Shown: positions 33,482-45,299, numbered from the stretch's first letter. The stretch: 64,000 nt of DNA from Tetracladium setigerum (GCA_031472005.1 PZJY01000012.1:620001-684000); one strand, 5' to 3'. Program-made: numbers and translations. Notes: generated by a model not told the origin, from the sequence alone.

Positions 33482-35037
33482 ATGGCATCAACATCTACCC
33501 AAACAATCGCTCTTGAGCCTCTCTACGAATCTCCTATCGAATCTTCCCCGAAGAAGAGCACATCACAGAGCTCCAATTTCGACCCTGCATCTGACGCCAT
33601 CATCGCCGCCTCCCGCTTGGCGGACGCAGACGTTCCAGACGGTGGCTATGGATGGGTTGTTGTCGCTGCATGCTGTATTCTTTCATTCTGGGCTGTAGGA
33701 ACTCTTTACTCATGGGGCATCATCCAGGCAGCTCTTGTGGAGAGGAAGCTCTCTTCCCCGGCAACGCTCAGTTTCATTGGTAGCTTGACTTGTGCTTGTG
33801 TGTCTTTCTTAGCATTGCTCAATGCAAGAATCATACGCAAAATTGGTGCTAGAAACACCGCTTTATGGGGGGTAGGGTTTTTAGGGCTTGGGGGGATCTT
33901 GAGTGGATTTGCTACCAGGAGTGTTGGTGGTTTATTTGCAACTACTGGGGTTATTATGGGCTTGGGTTCAAGGTGAGTGACACTAAAATGTTACAAAATT
34001 TTTGATATTGACTGCGATTTTAGTCTTCTATTCATGGTATGAACAATTTGTTTGACCAGTTCTCGGCGGTGCTAACTGGATCCTAGGTGGCTTCCACAGT
34101 CCCAGCTCAGTACTTCAACAAGAAGCGAGGCATGGCAAATGGTATCGTTTACGCCGGAGGTGGATTTGGCGGTGCTATCATCACATTCGCCATGAATGCT
34201 ATCATTCAAAAACTCGGTCCGGAGTGGACCTTTCGAATTATTGGTATTGTGACCCTCGCAACTGGATTTCCAGCGGCCTGGATGATCAAAGAAAGAACGC
34301 CAATCACAAGCACCACTTTCATAGAGTGGTAAGGCTTTCATAGTCGAAGTTCTCCATGTGATGAAGCTGACAAGGTATTGCAGGAGTCTGTTCAAAAACA
34401 TCCGCTTTACAACTTTGTTCCTCGCAGGAGCAATCGGAACTTTCCCACTTTTCGTGCCACCATTCTTTCTTCCACTGTACAGCAAGTCCGTAGGTCTCAC
34501 GGCATCTGAAGGTGCTGGCCTGGTCGCAGGATTCAACTTCTCCTCTGCAGTCGGTAGACTCATCTGTGGTGTTCTTTGCGACTGGATTGGACCAGTCAAC
34601 ACGCTTTTCATCGCTCTCGCTCTCAGCGCTATAAGTATGCTTGTCATCTGGCCTGTTTCCACCTCTCTCGGTCCCCTCATTGCCTTTGTCGTCGTCAACG
34701 GTGCTGCAAATGGTGGATTCTTCAGTACCATGCCGACGGTTGTTATGAGTGTGTTTGGAAGCAGAAGAGTGGGCGTAGCTATGGGCATGATCGTTTCGGG
34801 GTGGGCCGGTGGTTACTTGATGGTAAGAAACTTAACTCCCGAGTATTGCACTGGTGGCTAATAGAAAAGGGTGCGCCAATCGCTGGATACCTCCTCGACG
34901 CTTATGGCGGCGAAAATAGCACCTTGAAAGCTTACCATCCTGCTATTTTCTATGCTGGATCGATGGCACTTGTATCTGCTTTGCTTGCGTTGGGGATCAA
35001 AATGATGCTAAGTAAGAGTCCCCTCAAGAAACTCTGA
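33482..35037 (+). CDS. Monocarboxylate-transporter-like MFS protein
   Basis: Five exons (33482-33972, 34024-34036, 34087-34328, 34384-34822, 34870-35037) encode 450 residues. A 50-residue Ser/Thr-rich cytosolic head leads to the MCT signature DGGYGWVVV at TM1, then 12 predicted membrane segments. TM4-5 contain the N-terminal half's FNKKRGMANGI loop, a hallmark of fungal MCT homologues. The second exon is only 13 nt (encoding LLFM); its flanking introns (51 and 50 nt) both have canonical ends and the second a GCTAAC branch. The last intron uses an AAAAG acceptor because the nearer TAG would shift the frame. Such proteins move monocarboxylates or related metabolites (for example riboflavin in yeast Mch5); the substrate here is not known. 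Confidence 0.87.
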
Positions 35038-35394
35038 AATAGTTGTACTGGTATTTTAGCATCTTATTTCTTCGAATTTATTCACTTTGGCCCCAGGCGT
35101 GGAAAGTCCTGGAAATTAGCAGGCATACCAAATATGCTGCGAACACATACAAAAAGTTTAATATTAGTGCAGTTGTGCAAAGCAGGGCACAAGATTTGGC
35201 GGTGCAATGTACATTAAAACCAACTTAAAAACATTTATGTTATTCTAGACAAAAGAGTAAAAGGGAATCTGATTTTTTCCATTTACGAGCTAGAGACGTT
35301 TTGTCATGCTGAAATGGAATTTAAAAACGTAGCTAATGCAACCACGACAACTACCATCCTCGCCAAATCTTCTTCGAAAAAGATTCCGCTGATT
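35038..35394. terminator. Convergent 3' region
   Basis: MCT-like (plus) and AKR (minus) genes converge on this AT-rich 0.36 kb. Nothing else is seen. Confidence 0.45.
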
Positions 35395-36602
35395 CTACTG
35401 TTCTAGCAAATTCTCCATAAAAACAGGATATCTCTTGCCCCTGATCTCAAATTTCTTCAAGATCTCTCCAATCGCCCCCAACTCCTCCGTACTCAATTCC
35501 ACCACCTCGGTATTTTCCACAATCCGCTTCACACTCGACATACTCGGGATCGGTACCGCTCCTGATATCTCACCCAAGCAAGTGCGACTTGAGCAACGCT
35601 TACACCTCTGTCCTTCGCAATCTTCTCCACTGCCTCGACGAGTTTGAAATTCTCATCAAAGACATCTTCGCTGAAACGAGGGAGCATTCGACGGAAATCA
35701 TTCTCGGGGATATCGGAGAGTTTGCGAATATCGCTGGACATTAAGCCACGACTCAATGGGAGTATGCTACGAAGGTAATGCCCACTTGAAAAAGAAAAAA
35801 AATGTTAGCAAAAGCTCATGGAGAAAATATTTTTTTAAGGTTAGAGGAGGAGGTGAAAACTTACACTCATGACAGGTCTGCAAAACGCCATCCCCAATCG
35901 ATGCCGTCGACGTCAAACTCAACTCATTCTCAACAGCCGCAATGGGATGAACAGCATGTGCACGCCTGATGGTGGCAGCGCTCACTTCGCTCAAACCAAT
36001 ACCACCAATCTTTCCTTCTGCAACGAGTTCTGCCAGGGCTTTCACAGAAGTCTCGATTGGAACGTCAGGATCAACTCTCGCCATCTCGAAGATATCGATA
36101 GTTTTGACCCCATTGAGAAGGCTGAGAGCCTCTTCAACCGAGGCGCGAATTTGTTCTGGCTTTCCTGTTGGGCTGTGGGTAGAGAAGTCGTATGCTCCTT
36201 TGATGCTGAGAACGACTTTGGAGGCATCTTCGGGGTATTCGGTGAAGTACCACTTCAAGAGTTGAAGAGAATTGGCATCGGGTGGGCCATAGAAAATTCC
36301 CTGGCGTTTGTGTCAGAACTGTGGGAGAAAAGTGGGAGTGAAGAAGGTGGACTTACTCCATTCCAGAAATTGGCGCCTCGTTCGAGGGCTGCTTTCATGA
36401 GTTTGGCACATTCTGGATATGGCAACGAAGGACCTTGCTTAGCAGTGAGATCTGGAAGTCTGTTAACTTTTTCTTTTTGTGTGTGGCGTATTGAGGAGAT
36501 TTGGGTTGGGATTCAGATAGTGCTAGAACACTTACTCATTAAACCATATCCCGTAACTCCAATTGACTTGCCAGTCAGAGTGAGTGTTGGTTGAGAGGTC
36601 AT
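35395..36602 (-). CDS. Aldo/keto reductase, pyridoxal-reductase-like
   Basis: Four exons (36602-36536, 36451-36357, 36300-35865, 35784-35395) give 329 residues after restoring one base at each of two sites (35758-35760 and 35561-35562). Family landmarks: the N-terminal GKSIGVTGYGLM strand, ANFWNGGIFYGPP with the catalytic Tyr, VVLSIKGAYD with the catalytic Lys, GGIGLSEVS, ENELSLTS, and AYSPLSRGLM followed by VPIPSM, which contacts NADPH. The sequence order fits AKR8-type pyridoxal reductase (yeast Plr1-like) that reduces pyridoxal to pyridoxine with NADPH; I infer this from family, the substrate could differ. Expected cytosolic. Introns are 84, 56 and 80 nt with GTAAG donors. Confidence 0.83.
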
Positions 36603-37658
36603 GATGTCTAAACAATCAAATGTGATGGTATTAAAGATCGTTTGTGGAAGTCGGCTGGGGGGAGAAGTCAAGTGCGATTGTTGTTGCTGTCAAGATATTG
36701 AAACCACGACAACACTTCAGCAGTACTTATACTTTTGAACTTCCTAACACTTGAATCCATATTCGCACCAATAATTCACAATTATCTTCAAAAAATGTAT
36801 AGCGGGGAGTGATTACCCCGGACCTGGCGTTTTTGGTAGGATGGAGTTAACTGGAGTAACTCCGGAACATCTCATGCATCCACATCCCCTGAACCTCAAG
36901 CTTGCGTAGTCGGCTGATTTGTGAGCGACAAGAACATGGTAGCAATCCTCCTGTACTTTGGCTTATTGCAAACCAATAAGAAGGCGAATTGAGATATGGA
37001 ACTAGGACTGAGAAGGAAATACTCTCGAGGTCCATATTAAGCCAAGCGGCGACGTATCTTGGATTAGATATGAGAAGGAATAAGGTCAAAGAAGATGATG
37101 GACATAAGGACTTAAGATGGAAATACAAGCCAAAAAGAAGGAATGATATCGGCCGTCTACGGCGGGTTGTTACAATTGGATTACGAACCATGGTTTCCGA
37201 TGAAGGAAACTTAGGAAAGTGATGTTTGAAGGACTAAAAAACGGAGAAGTTGGAGCGAGACGGACGAGTTTCCGTTGTGTTCGTCCGTTCAAATTCGTCC
37301 GGTTGGGAACAGTGTATTGAGGGTTTGAAAGCACCTTAATTCGAGCTTAAGTTGATACTGGTGTAAAACCTTTCATAAAAATATTACTTTCCTATAAGTT
37401 GGTGATTGACTGGGAAGGGTTTCCAAGTCTAAGAATGACTTCAGCAAGTATCTAATATTAAGGTTCCATGCGGGATTTCCCCACCACCGCCAAGCGACCG
37501 GCGGTGCTTTCAATCCAAAAAAAGATCAACCTCAAGCTCGCGCGTTCGGTAGAGTTGTCGCAACACTCAACTCAATTCAGCAACCTTTCACACCACATCC
37601 CTCTAGAACCGGCACAAACAGACACTCGTTTACCAATCGCCCTTACTAGAACAACAAA
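36603..37658. promoter_or_regulatory. Divergent promoter region, AKR and BMT5-like genes
   Basis: About 1.06 kb between start codons of two genes running apart. At 37261-37301 there is an inverted pair CGGACGA (37261) and TCGTCCG (37281), with TCGTCCG repeated at 37295. CGG/CCG half-sites are typical for fungal Zn2Cys6 factors, but no factor can be named. No gene seen. Confidence 0.45.
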
Positions 37659-38805
37659 ATGGGCAAAAACAACCGTCGCCGCCTAGCCTCGGCAAACACC
37701 GCGAAAAAATCCAAACTCAGTACCAGCGCAAAATCCAAACCTACTGGCATCTCGAAATCTTCTTCCAAAAACCCCACCACCGCAAAGAAACCCGAGCTCA
37801 CAAAGCAACAACAAGCATCCCTCGCACACGCCCTTGCCCATCCTACCCTTCCCTTCTCCCCCACCGACAAAATTCTCTTGATCGGCGAAGGCGACCTCTC
37901 CTTTGCGCGCTCGCTGATTGAGCATCATGGCTGTGCCAATGTGACGGCTACAGTGTATGAGAAGAGTGAGGAGGATTTGCTGGAGAAATATCCACATGTT
38001 GCGGAGACGCTTGGGGTTTTGAGTGAGACGGTGTCTCCAGGGGATGGAGAGAAGGAGGTAGGAGTTGGGGAGCTGGGAGTGGGTGTGGGTGTGAGGTATG
38101 GCGTTGATGCTATGAAGATGAAACCTTTTACCGAAGGGGGGAAGAATGGAAGGGGTGTTATGGATAGGGTTTTCTTTAATTTTCCGCATGTGGGTGGGAA
38201 GACGAAGGATGTGAATCGACAGGTTAGGTATAACCAAGGTATTTATTTCCACTGCAACTACCACTCCCTCCCGTCACCAAATGACAAAGATACAAGCAAA
38301 ACTAACAAGAAGTTTTCAAGAACTCCTGGTCGCCTTCTTTAAAAATGCCATTCCGTCGCTCTCGCCAAGGCATGGAAGTTCGATTATCGTAACGCTCTTT
38401 GAAGGGGAACCTTATACCCTCTGGAATATTCGTGATTTAGGACGTCATGCCGGATTACAGGTCGAGCAGAGTTTCAAGTTTTTTGCGAGCGCTTATCCAG
38501 GGTATAGACATGCGAGGACGCTTGGCGTGGTGAAGGGGGAGACTGCGTGGAAGGGAGAGGAGAGGAAAGCGAGGAGTTATGTGTTTGTGAGGAAAGGTGA
38601 GGCACCTCCGCCTGGTAACGCACCAGTGAAGAAGAAGGTAGAGAGTAGTGATGATGAGGACGAGGATGAGAATGTAGATGATGTGGAGGTGATTTCTGAA
38701 GATTACGAAAGGGAAATTTCAGACGATGGAGAGGAAAATGGGAGTGACATAGAGGACGGTCACAACGAGGAGATCAGGGAGGATGAGGGATTCAGACAAG
38801 GTTGA
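37659..38805 (+). CDS. BMT5: 25S rRNA uridine-N3-methyltransferase-like (Bmt5)
   Basis: Two exons (37659-38238, 38321-38805) encode 354 residues. A basic nucleolar-type head (MGKNNRRRLASANTAKK and a Lys-rich stretch to about 50) is followed by the Rossmann-like methyltransferase: ILLIGEGDLSFARSL (about 68-82, SAM-binding loop), CANVTATVYE, a Gly/Val-rich insert, MDRVFFNFPHVGGK (the NFPH catalytic-like motif) and VTLFEGEPYTLWNI. The C-terminal tail is very acidic with DDEDEDENVDD. This order matches the DUF2431/Bmt5 family that methylates U2634 of yeast 25S rRNA. The 82-nt intron has an ACTAAC branch and an AAG acceptor. It should act in the nucleolus during large-subunit maturation. Confidence 0.88.
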
Positions 38806-38986
38806 ATGTCTTCGTGGGTATTTCTTGGTCTCGTGAGATCATCATTATCTAACTCGAATTTTCCTAGAACGCCATCTTCACAGCTATCCGAAGCTTGCGG
38901 ATGTATCCGCCACTTTTGGCACTATTATACACAATACTTGTCACATATCGCCAACCCATATGGTTGGGACCCCAAAGATGTCTAGC

Positions 38987-40266
38987 TTATACGAGAAGAG
39001 CAGGTGGCTGCATCATAACACCATTCAGCATACCCTCTGCTCCAACCGACATTGGAAGCAATCCATTACCAAGGGCACCCTCCGGATGCAAGGCGTACAT
39101 CGGCGCCTCCATCATATCTCCATCAAAGACGACCAGATTCTGAATTGGTTGCTGTCGAGCTCCAAGAACGTTGATGACGTCCTGGGCAAGTTGACCACCG
39201 AGTACCGCAGTTACTGGCGCAATCTCACTGCCGAGGTTTTGCAAGAATTTTCGAAGAACCTCGGAGCGTAAAGTCTCATCTGGAAGACCTAGGAACTTGT
39301 GCTTTTGAGTTGCCAGGACTGTGAACAACTTGAGATCCTCGGCTGTGCTTGGAAGTCGTCCACCTTGAAGGGTGAGAAACTCCCATAGAGCTCGAAGACA
39401 CGAGAGCACTGGAGTGACAGCCTTGAGTCGTCGCCTGCTCTTCAAGTACTCGGCTGGTAACGTAGCCGCATCGCTAGCCAGAAACCATGTTGAATAAACT
39501 TCTCGCTTTGTGACCAACTCGATTGTCTTCCATTTTCCTTCTTCATCTTGACGTCTACCACACTTCGTGTCCTCGTCTCCGCCTTGACTTCTGTATTCCG
39601 ATTACTCTTCTCCCGCTCAACCACATAGTCATGTTGAATCAAATCCGAAAAGATGAAACCGTAGAAACCATGCGCACCCGCAGCATAAAAAGGTCGATGG
39701 TTGATCCTCGTAGCTGTATTGATGATATTCAAGGTATCCGGGTCCAAATCCGTAGCAATGACTATATCAAATGCGCCAAAGTAATCTGGTCCCTTCGCCT
39801 TGATATCCGACGGATCAACTATGACCTTGACCTTGGGTTCAGTTTTCGAATCTGTGGCGCTGCAGCATTTGCACGATTGGTTCCAACGTCAGTTTCGGAA
39901 AGGAAGAATTGCGCGCCTAGGTCGCTCTCTGTGACGAGTTCGTGGTCGACGATGGTGAGGGAGTGGATGCCGGCCAGGACGAGATTTTTTGCTACCTCAT
40001 TCGCAAGAGCTTTCATGGTGATGAGGAGAACGTTGGCATTACGGATCTTTTCTTGTGCCTGGACGCCCCAGAGTCGAATTTGTCGGTCGTAGAGGGCGAT
40101 CTCATCTGGAGGAGTTAGTTTTGCTTCTGGCTTGGGGATGATGGAGACAATTACCGGCACTGATGCCCGCTGAGCTGCCATTTGCATCGCCTGATACTCT
40201 GTCACCTTCTGGCTCAACTATCTCTTGCCGGAGTGGTAGATTCGTGCTAAATTCGGTGGTCGCCAT
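38987..40266 (-). CDS. AOS1: SUMO-activating enzyme E1 subunit 1, Aos1
   Basis: Two exons (40266-40155, 40105-38987) give 410 residues after restoring one base at 39835-39837 and one at 39533-39536. The protein starts MATTEFSTNLPLRQE, then DEIALYDRQIRLWGVQAQE, the classic E1 adenylation N-terminus, ALANEVAKNLVLAGI, VDHELVTESDLGAQF, TNRANA and the C-terminal APVTAVLGGQLAQDVI and FVVFDGDMM-like region (VVFDGD seen). It forms a heterodimer with Uba2, which carries the catalytic cysteine, to activate SUMO. A glycine of the usual loop is replaced by TMKALA, as in some Aos1 homologues. The 49-nt intron has a CTAAC branch and CCAG acceptor. The true start is the ATG at 40266 because the nearer frame has only TTG. 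Confidence 0.9.
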
Positions 40267-40897
40267 GTTGTCGAATGCGTTCGTTTGGTTGTGAAGACGG
40301 CGTGATGTTTGGAGGGGTTGTGATGGCAGCTTTACCTGGGGAAACGGCCGTTATATTGGCGCAATTGTCCCTAGAGATGCACAATTTCCAAGGTATGAAA
40401 GTTTGAACAAGGAGGCTATAATTTAGAAGTCGGGGGAGAGGTTCTTTGGGTAGATGTAAAAGTAAAGATGCGCAGATGTTCCAACATCAAGGAAGTGACT
40501 TCGGGAAACGCGATCTGCTGGGCCACCGTAGTAGAGTACCAAACATCGACAAGGCGGGCTCTCGACCCAATTACAGCGGATCGCCACCCCCACAAAGACC
40601 ACTCATTAATGATACTGCCACTCTGCGCGACCACAAATGACCCGAACGACATCGCATTCACCATCCGAATCCCTTCACTTCCTGTACACACCACCACCAC
40701 CTACCACCTACCACCACCCATTCTTCCCCAACACATCGAGCAGATTGAAGGTATATAAATCGAACACAAAAACCCTCCGGATCCAACGTCGAGATCATCT
40801 ATCTCTCTTGCTGTCGAGCCCAAGATCACAGCCCTGCTCTCCCGGAAAGGCAACTTTACCGATTGTCCGCATCGCATATGCCAGATCTGTCTCCTTA
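40267..40897. promoter_or_regulatory. Divergent promoter region, AOS1 and conserved unknown
   Basis: About 0.6 kb between AOS1 (left) and the gene at 40898 (right). The right half is AC-rich (CACCACCACC around 40685-40715) and looks like 5' UTR. No gene seen. Confidence 0.45.
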
Positions 40898-42638
40898 ATG
40901 GTGAGCCAATACGTCCCCTACCACCTTCAATATCTATAACTAATCTCTTCAGTCTGGTAATTCCAATGACCCGTCCGCCCTCGACCATGAGGAGGACCAG
41001 GATAGAGCAGACCGAATCATGCGGGACATCCTCCAATCCTCGCAGACCAGGCAGTCTATCAGTCCCTCAGGCGAGCTCTACAGAATGGTAGGGCGCTTCA
41101 GCCGACACACTGGACCACACACCCAGCCAGCAATTCGAAATCGATCTCCTCACAGGATGTCCGCGGAGCAAGATGCGGCGGGGGCGAGGAGGAGGAGAAG
41201 CATGTTGGGCTCTGGAGACTCGCCATTATTCGTCCTGCCACCTTCCAATCCTGCCATACCCACTCCCCGGGAACGACTCAACTCTAGAATGGCTCGTCGC
41301 CTTAGGACGCGGTATATGAGCCAGCAAGAACAGCGAGGTGTCCCAAGTTTCAGTGTACCTGAACCAACCGCTGCCGACAGCCTCCTGGAACTGCAGAACG
41401 CAGGTCGACAGTTAGATCAGGCCAGTTCGAATCTTCGGGCACATTTAGACGCACCACTTCCAGACTTGCATTATCACTCTGTCGCCAGCAGCAGTTCATT
41501 TGAGCCCTTGGGAGACCCGGATGAAGCATCACATGCTCGACGGGCCAAACGACGAAAGGTCGAAACGGATTCAGTTGCGGAACCTTTTGCGGGCTTTCGC
41601 TACGGAATGTATGGACAGAAGGAAGCAGGAAAGCTGAAGATGGAGATTGTGAGCTGTGATGGAGGCATTTACCAGGAGGGACCGTATACCGCCGATAATG
41701 TTTTGAGGACTGACGACACGGTGTATTGTACCAAGAGTAACCGATGTAATCTGGTACTTCGGCATCAAGGGGCCACGGTCTTTTCACTGACGGAATTGAT
41801 CATCAAGGCCCCTCATATTGGATACTCTGCTCCGTATGCTGCCCGCCGAATCGTCTGACTTACAATTTGACTGACTGTTTCCAGTGTACAAGAAGGCATG
41901 GTATTTGTCTCAATGACCTCTGATGATCTCCTAACAAGAACGGCCCGCTACCAAATTCAATACTCGCCACCACGGAATCGCACCTCAAGCACCGAGCGAC
42001 AACCAGGTGAATTGCCATCGATAATGTCAATCCGCCACAACCGTAACGACTCAGCTCAGACCAGAGCAGCACGCCTCTGGGACATCGGCATGCAAGACGA
42101 GGAATGTGATTTCCGAACAGCGCAAATCCCACCAGACTTCACGACAAGTGCACTCCCCTTCCAAGTCACAACCGAGTGTAGCGACTCCGAGGAAGAAGAT
42201 CCCAACCGCGACCCCTTCCGGCCAAACCGCAATGTGTACGAACCCTCTGAAAGCAGCGAAGACGAACCAAACTACCACCCAGAAAACTACCTTATGAACG
42301 AGATCCAAGACTACCGCAATTTCCACCCCTCGGCCGTCCGTCGCCGCGAAACAGCAAGTAACATCACCCTTGCCGAAGCAGCGGAAGCGTCGCAACTCGC
42401 TAGCCAGGAAGCCGTGGGGGCAGTCGGTGGGGAGTTGATGGTTCCGCATGCGAAATTCTTCATTGAGAGGGACAAGAGCAAGTGCACGGTGCGGTTTGAT
42501 CCACCGGTCAGTGGCAGGTTTATCTTGTTGAAGATGTGGAGTCCGCATCAGAACCCGTTGGAGAATATTGATGTGCAGAGTGTGGTTGCGAAGGGCTTTG
42601 CGGGGCCAAGATTCATCCCTGATGTTACCTTTAGGTAG
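40898..42638 (+). CDS. Conserved unknown, possible split jelly-roll (APC10/DOC-like) protein
   Basis: Three exons: 40898-40900 (only the ATG), 40953-41833 and 41885-42638, giving 545 residues (MSGNSNDPSALDHEEDQDR...). The first intron has a GTGAGC donor, ACTAAT branch and TTCAG acceptor. Residues to about 190 are Arg/Ser-rich and probably disordered. A folded half follows (FRYGMYGQKEAGKLKMEIVS, DNVLRTDDTVYCTKSNRCNLVLRHQG, VFSLTELIIKAP, GMVFVSM), then a 170-residue acidic insert (DSEEEDPNRDPF), and a second folded half (KFFIERDKSKCTVRFDPP, GRFILLKMWSP) ending RFIPDVTFR. The pattern of ligand-facing strands, with FILLKMW near the end, resembles discoidin/DOC domains split by a disordered insert; this is inference. 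I know no function. Confidence 0.72.
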
Positions 42639-43794
42639 GAGGGAGGGAGGGGAAAATGGCAGTATGAAGGAAAAAATCGCAATCGAAATTGAGAAGTTGG
42701 GTATCGGAATAGGAATGGAAATGGAATTATTGGATTGGGGGCGGGATGAATTGCGGCGTTCTGCTGGGAAACTTTAGGTGTTTGGCTAGGTGGGCTGGTT
42801 TCAATGGAGTTATTGGTTGGGTTGGGGAGGGGAATTATGGGGGTTTGATTAGGGTATTGTAGGTTTACGATCTTATCCTTTGAGGTGAACAAACACCCAG
42901 GGATGTCAATTAGTACCTGGGGGCTGGCGATGGGATGGTACAGTACAGAACAATATGATATGATGAGAGTATTGAACAATCAATCGAGTCGTACGTTTCT
43001 GAATAAGTCTTTCTTGATTGACTGACTAGAGAGTTCACTCCACCTCTTGTTTTGCAGACGCCATGACTCAAGGTACGGTAGGTCTCTATCTAATCACCTT
43101 CAAAGAAACACACTATTACAGAATCACAATTACAGAATCGATTGTTAAAAGTAAATTTACAATTGCAATTTTATTTGGTCTAGGATATATAGAAGAGAAG
43201 TCGGGGATATCTATATTCTCGCTCCTCCCTTTCCCTATTCCCTCTCTCTCAAAAGTCACGCCAGCGGAAAAGGAACAAAAAGTACCGAGAAAGTACCTAA
43301 AAAGAAACACGCTCCAAAATAGACAAACCACAACACAGAAAAAAACCCATCCATCCACCATCCTTGCAATACCACAACGAAAAATTGCCAGGTGAGACGA
43401 GACGAAAAGAGAAGCAGAGAAAAAGAATCCTGACTCAATTCCATCTCCAAAAAAGAAGGCTTTCTTCGCCCATAATGTAATTGTGATTGTTATGTAGACT
43501 CCGTAAAACGCCAGCGAATGCATGAGGGGGATGTAGCGGTACAACTTTCCTGTGTACTGTACGATGCGAGCGGGTATCGATATGTCTCCTCGAGTGAGCG
43601 TCATGTTGCGGAGAGCATCCTGTCTACTGGATGGAAGCAAGGAAAGAATAGTGTATGTGCAATTGTAGAAAGAGTGGTTTGGGCATAACGCAGGTTGCAA
43701 GAAGCAACTTCAGCGTTGGAATTGTGAAGGAATGATGATAGTGCGAAGCTGCTCACAAACCGGATTGCCGTCAACCAAGCCGAATTTTGAGATT
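42639..43794. terminator. Convergent 3' region
   Basis: The unknown protein gene (plus) and the BAR-domain gene (minus) converge over 1.16 kb. Purine-rich stretches follow 42640. The open frames here on both strands look like chance. Confidence 0.4.
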
Positions 43795-45299
43795 CTAATA
43801 TCTATCCAAACTCTGAGAACTGATATTGGCTCGCTTGACTGGAGGTGGTGGCGGGGGCTTCTTTGATCTGCTGGGTGGTGGTGGAGGTGGTCCTTTTCTG
43901 CCGTTTGTTGTTGTCCTCGGCTCGCTCCCATGGGATGTTGCTGGGCTGACCGATCGAGCGCCGTAAGAGCGATCTGGGCTGCCACTGTTGAGCGTCGAGT
44001 CGTCGGATGGGTCACCAAATACATCCGAGTGTTGTGTATTGATATTGACTCGGGTTGTTGGTCGGAGATGGCCACGAAGAGAACCAACATCACTTGGAAT
44101 GGAAGCCTTGCGAGAAACTGGGGTTGATTCGCGGTAGATGGAGGTAGGACCTTGGAATGTAGCGGAACGGCCGAAGCTTGGTCTCGTTGGCGAATCCTCC
44201 TGCGGGTACTCATCGTGGGTGTTGAGTCGCGCATCAAGTCTGGAAGATGAAGCAACACGTCCTTGGGATCGAATTGATGGTCTGGCAGGCAGTTCTGGCT
44301 CCGGTGCAGCTGGCTCTTCGTAAGTGCTGAATCTCTCGCTGTATGAGTGAGCAGTGTTTGAACGGGATCTGGCGGCTGGTCGCCTTTGGTTTCGTTGTTG
44401 CTGTGCTTGTCTGCTTGCTATTAGAAAATGGTCAATTGATTGCGGTGTGTGTTTAACATACCCAGCTGGCCAGTCTGCCTTGATTCGCATGAGCTCCTCT
44501 CGGCATCTATCGTAGTATTCAAGCTCAGCGTCCAGGAAAGCTCCGAGATCTGCAACGCTGTCTGCCTCTGCTTCCTTGATATCTTCCATTCTTCTCAAAA
44601 CATCCTCACTGGTCTCCTCATATTTGGCCTTTTGCGATCGCAATTCCTCCTCGATGCGGAAATCTTCCCTCTTGACCTTTTGCATCTTCGAGAGCGAGGC
44701 ATCATAGGCAAGTCGGCGGGCCTCAAGCTTCTTCCTGGCATTCTGTCCGGGTGAGCAAGAATCCTCGCGAATTGTAGTCTCGTACTTACCTGATATTCCT
44801 TCATCATGGCCAGCGATCGCTCGAGAGACTCCAACCATCCGCCTGTAGCATTGACCACGTACGACTCCTGTGTGCGTGCAATTCGCTCATTGGCTCTGCC
44901 CATGCCTGCAAGCTGTCAGCAGGATTCCCCTTCAGCATTATTGATAAACTCACTGATGAGACAATTTCCAAACTCCGAATCCGGCTCGAAGTCCTCTCCA
45001 TGGCGTATCATGGTCTGACCCAAGTATCCGACCGGCAGAATCTTCTCCTTATCCTCGATCTCATTGCGCTTCGAGAGGGACTTCATGTAGATGGTCATTG
45101 ACTTGTGCAATTTGTCCATGCCTGATATGTGTCAATTGGAGGACCGGGCAAGGTATTGGGCACCGAACTTACCATCATGGCGAAGGGCCATCTCCAGCTC
45201 CAGGGCCTTGAACTCATCCGAGGCAGCGGTCTTGGTCTCCTGGCCCATCTTCTCCCCCGCCCATTGGGTGACGCGGTCGAGTTTCTTGATGATATTCAT
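43795..45299 (-). CDS. BAR-domain protein with Pro-rich tail
   Basis: Five exons (45299-45173, 45121-44954, 44905-44790, 44742-44462, 44410-43795) encode 435 residues. The first 240 residues are a helical BAR-type domain (MNIIKKLDRVTQWAGEKMG, then long Glu/Lys/Arg-rich helices such as KAKYEETSEDVLRRMEDIKEAE) that should bind curved membranes. The rest is disordered, Ser/Arg-rich, and ends with two poly-proline blocks (GPPPPPPSR and KPPPPPPVK), likely ligands of SH3 domains of actin regulators. No SH3 domain is present, unlike Rvs167. The short introns (47-51 nt) have canonical GT/AG ends; the last one needs the CAG acceptor at 44412-44411 to keep frame. A role in endocytosis or membrane shaping is the family expectation. 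Confidence 0.87.

Noticed and set aside
21076..36602. Possible secondary-metabolite cluster (phosphatase, ABCC, MFS, MCT-like, AKR)
   Set aside because: No backbone synthase (PKS, NRPS, terpene cyclase, DMATS) is present; neighbours are housekeeping genes.
7057..39837. Programmed -1/+1 frameshifting as explanation for the eleven frame breaks
   Set aside because: No slippery heptamers or shared downstream structure were seen, and conserved homologues are not known to need frameshifting.
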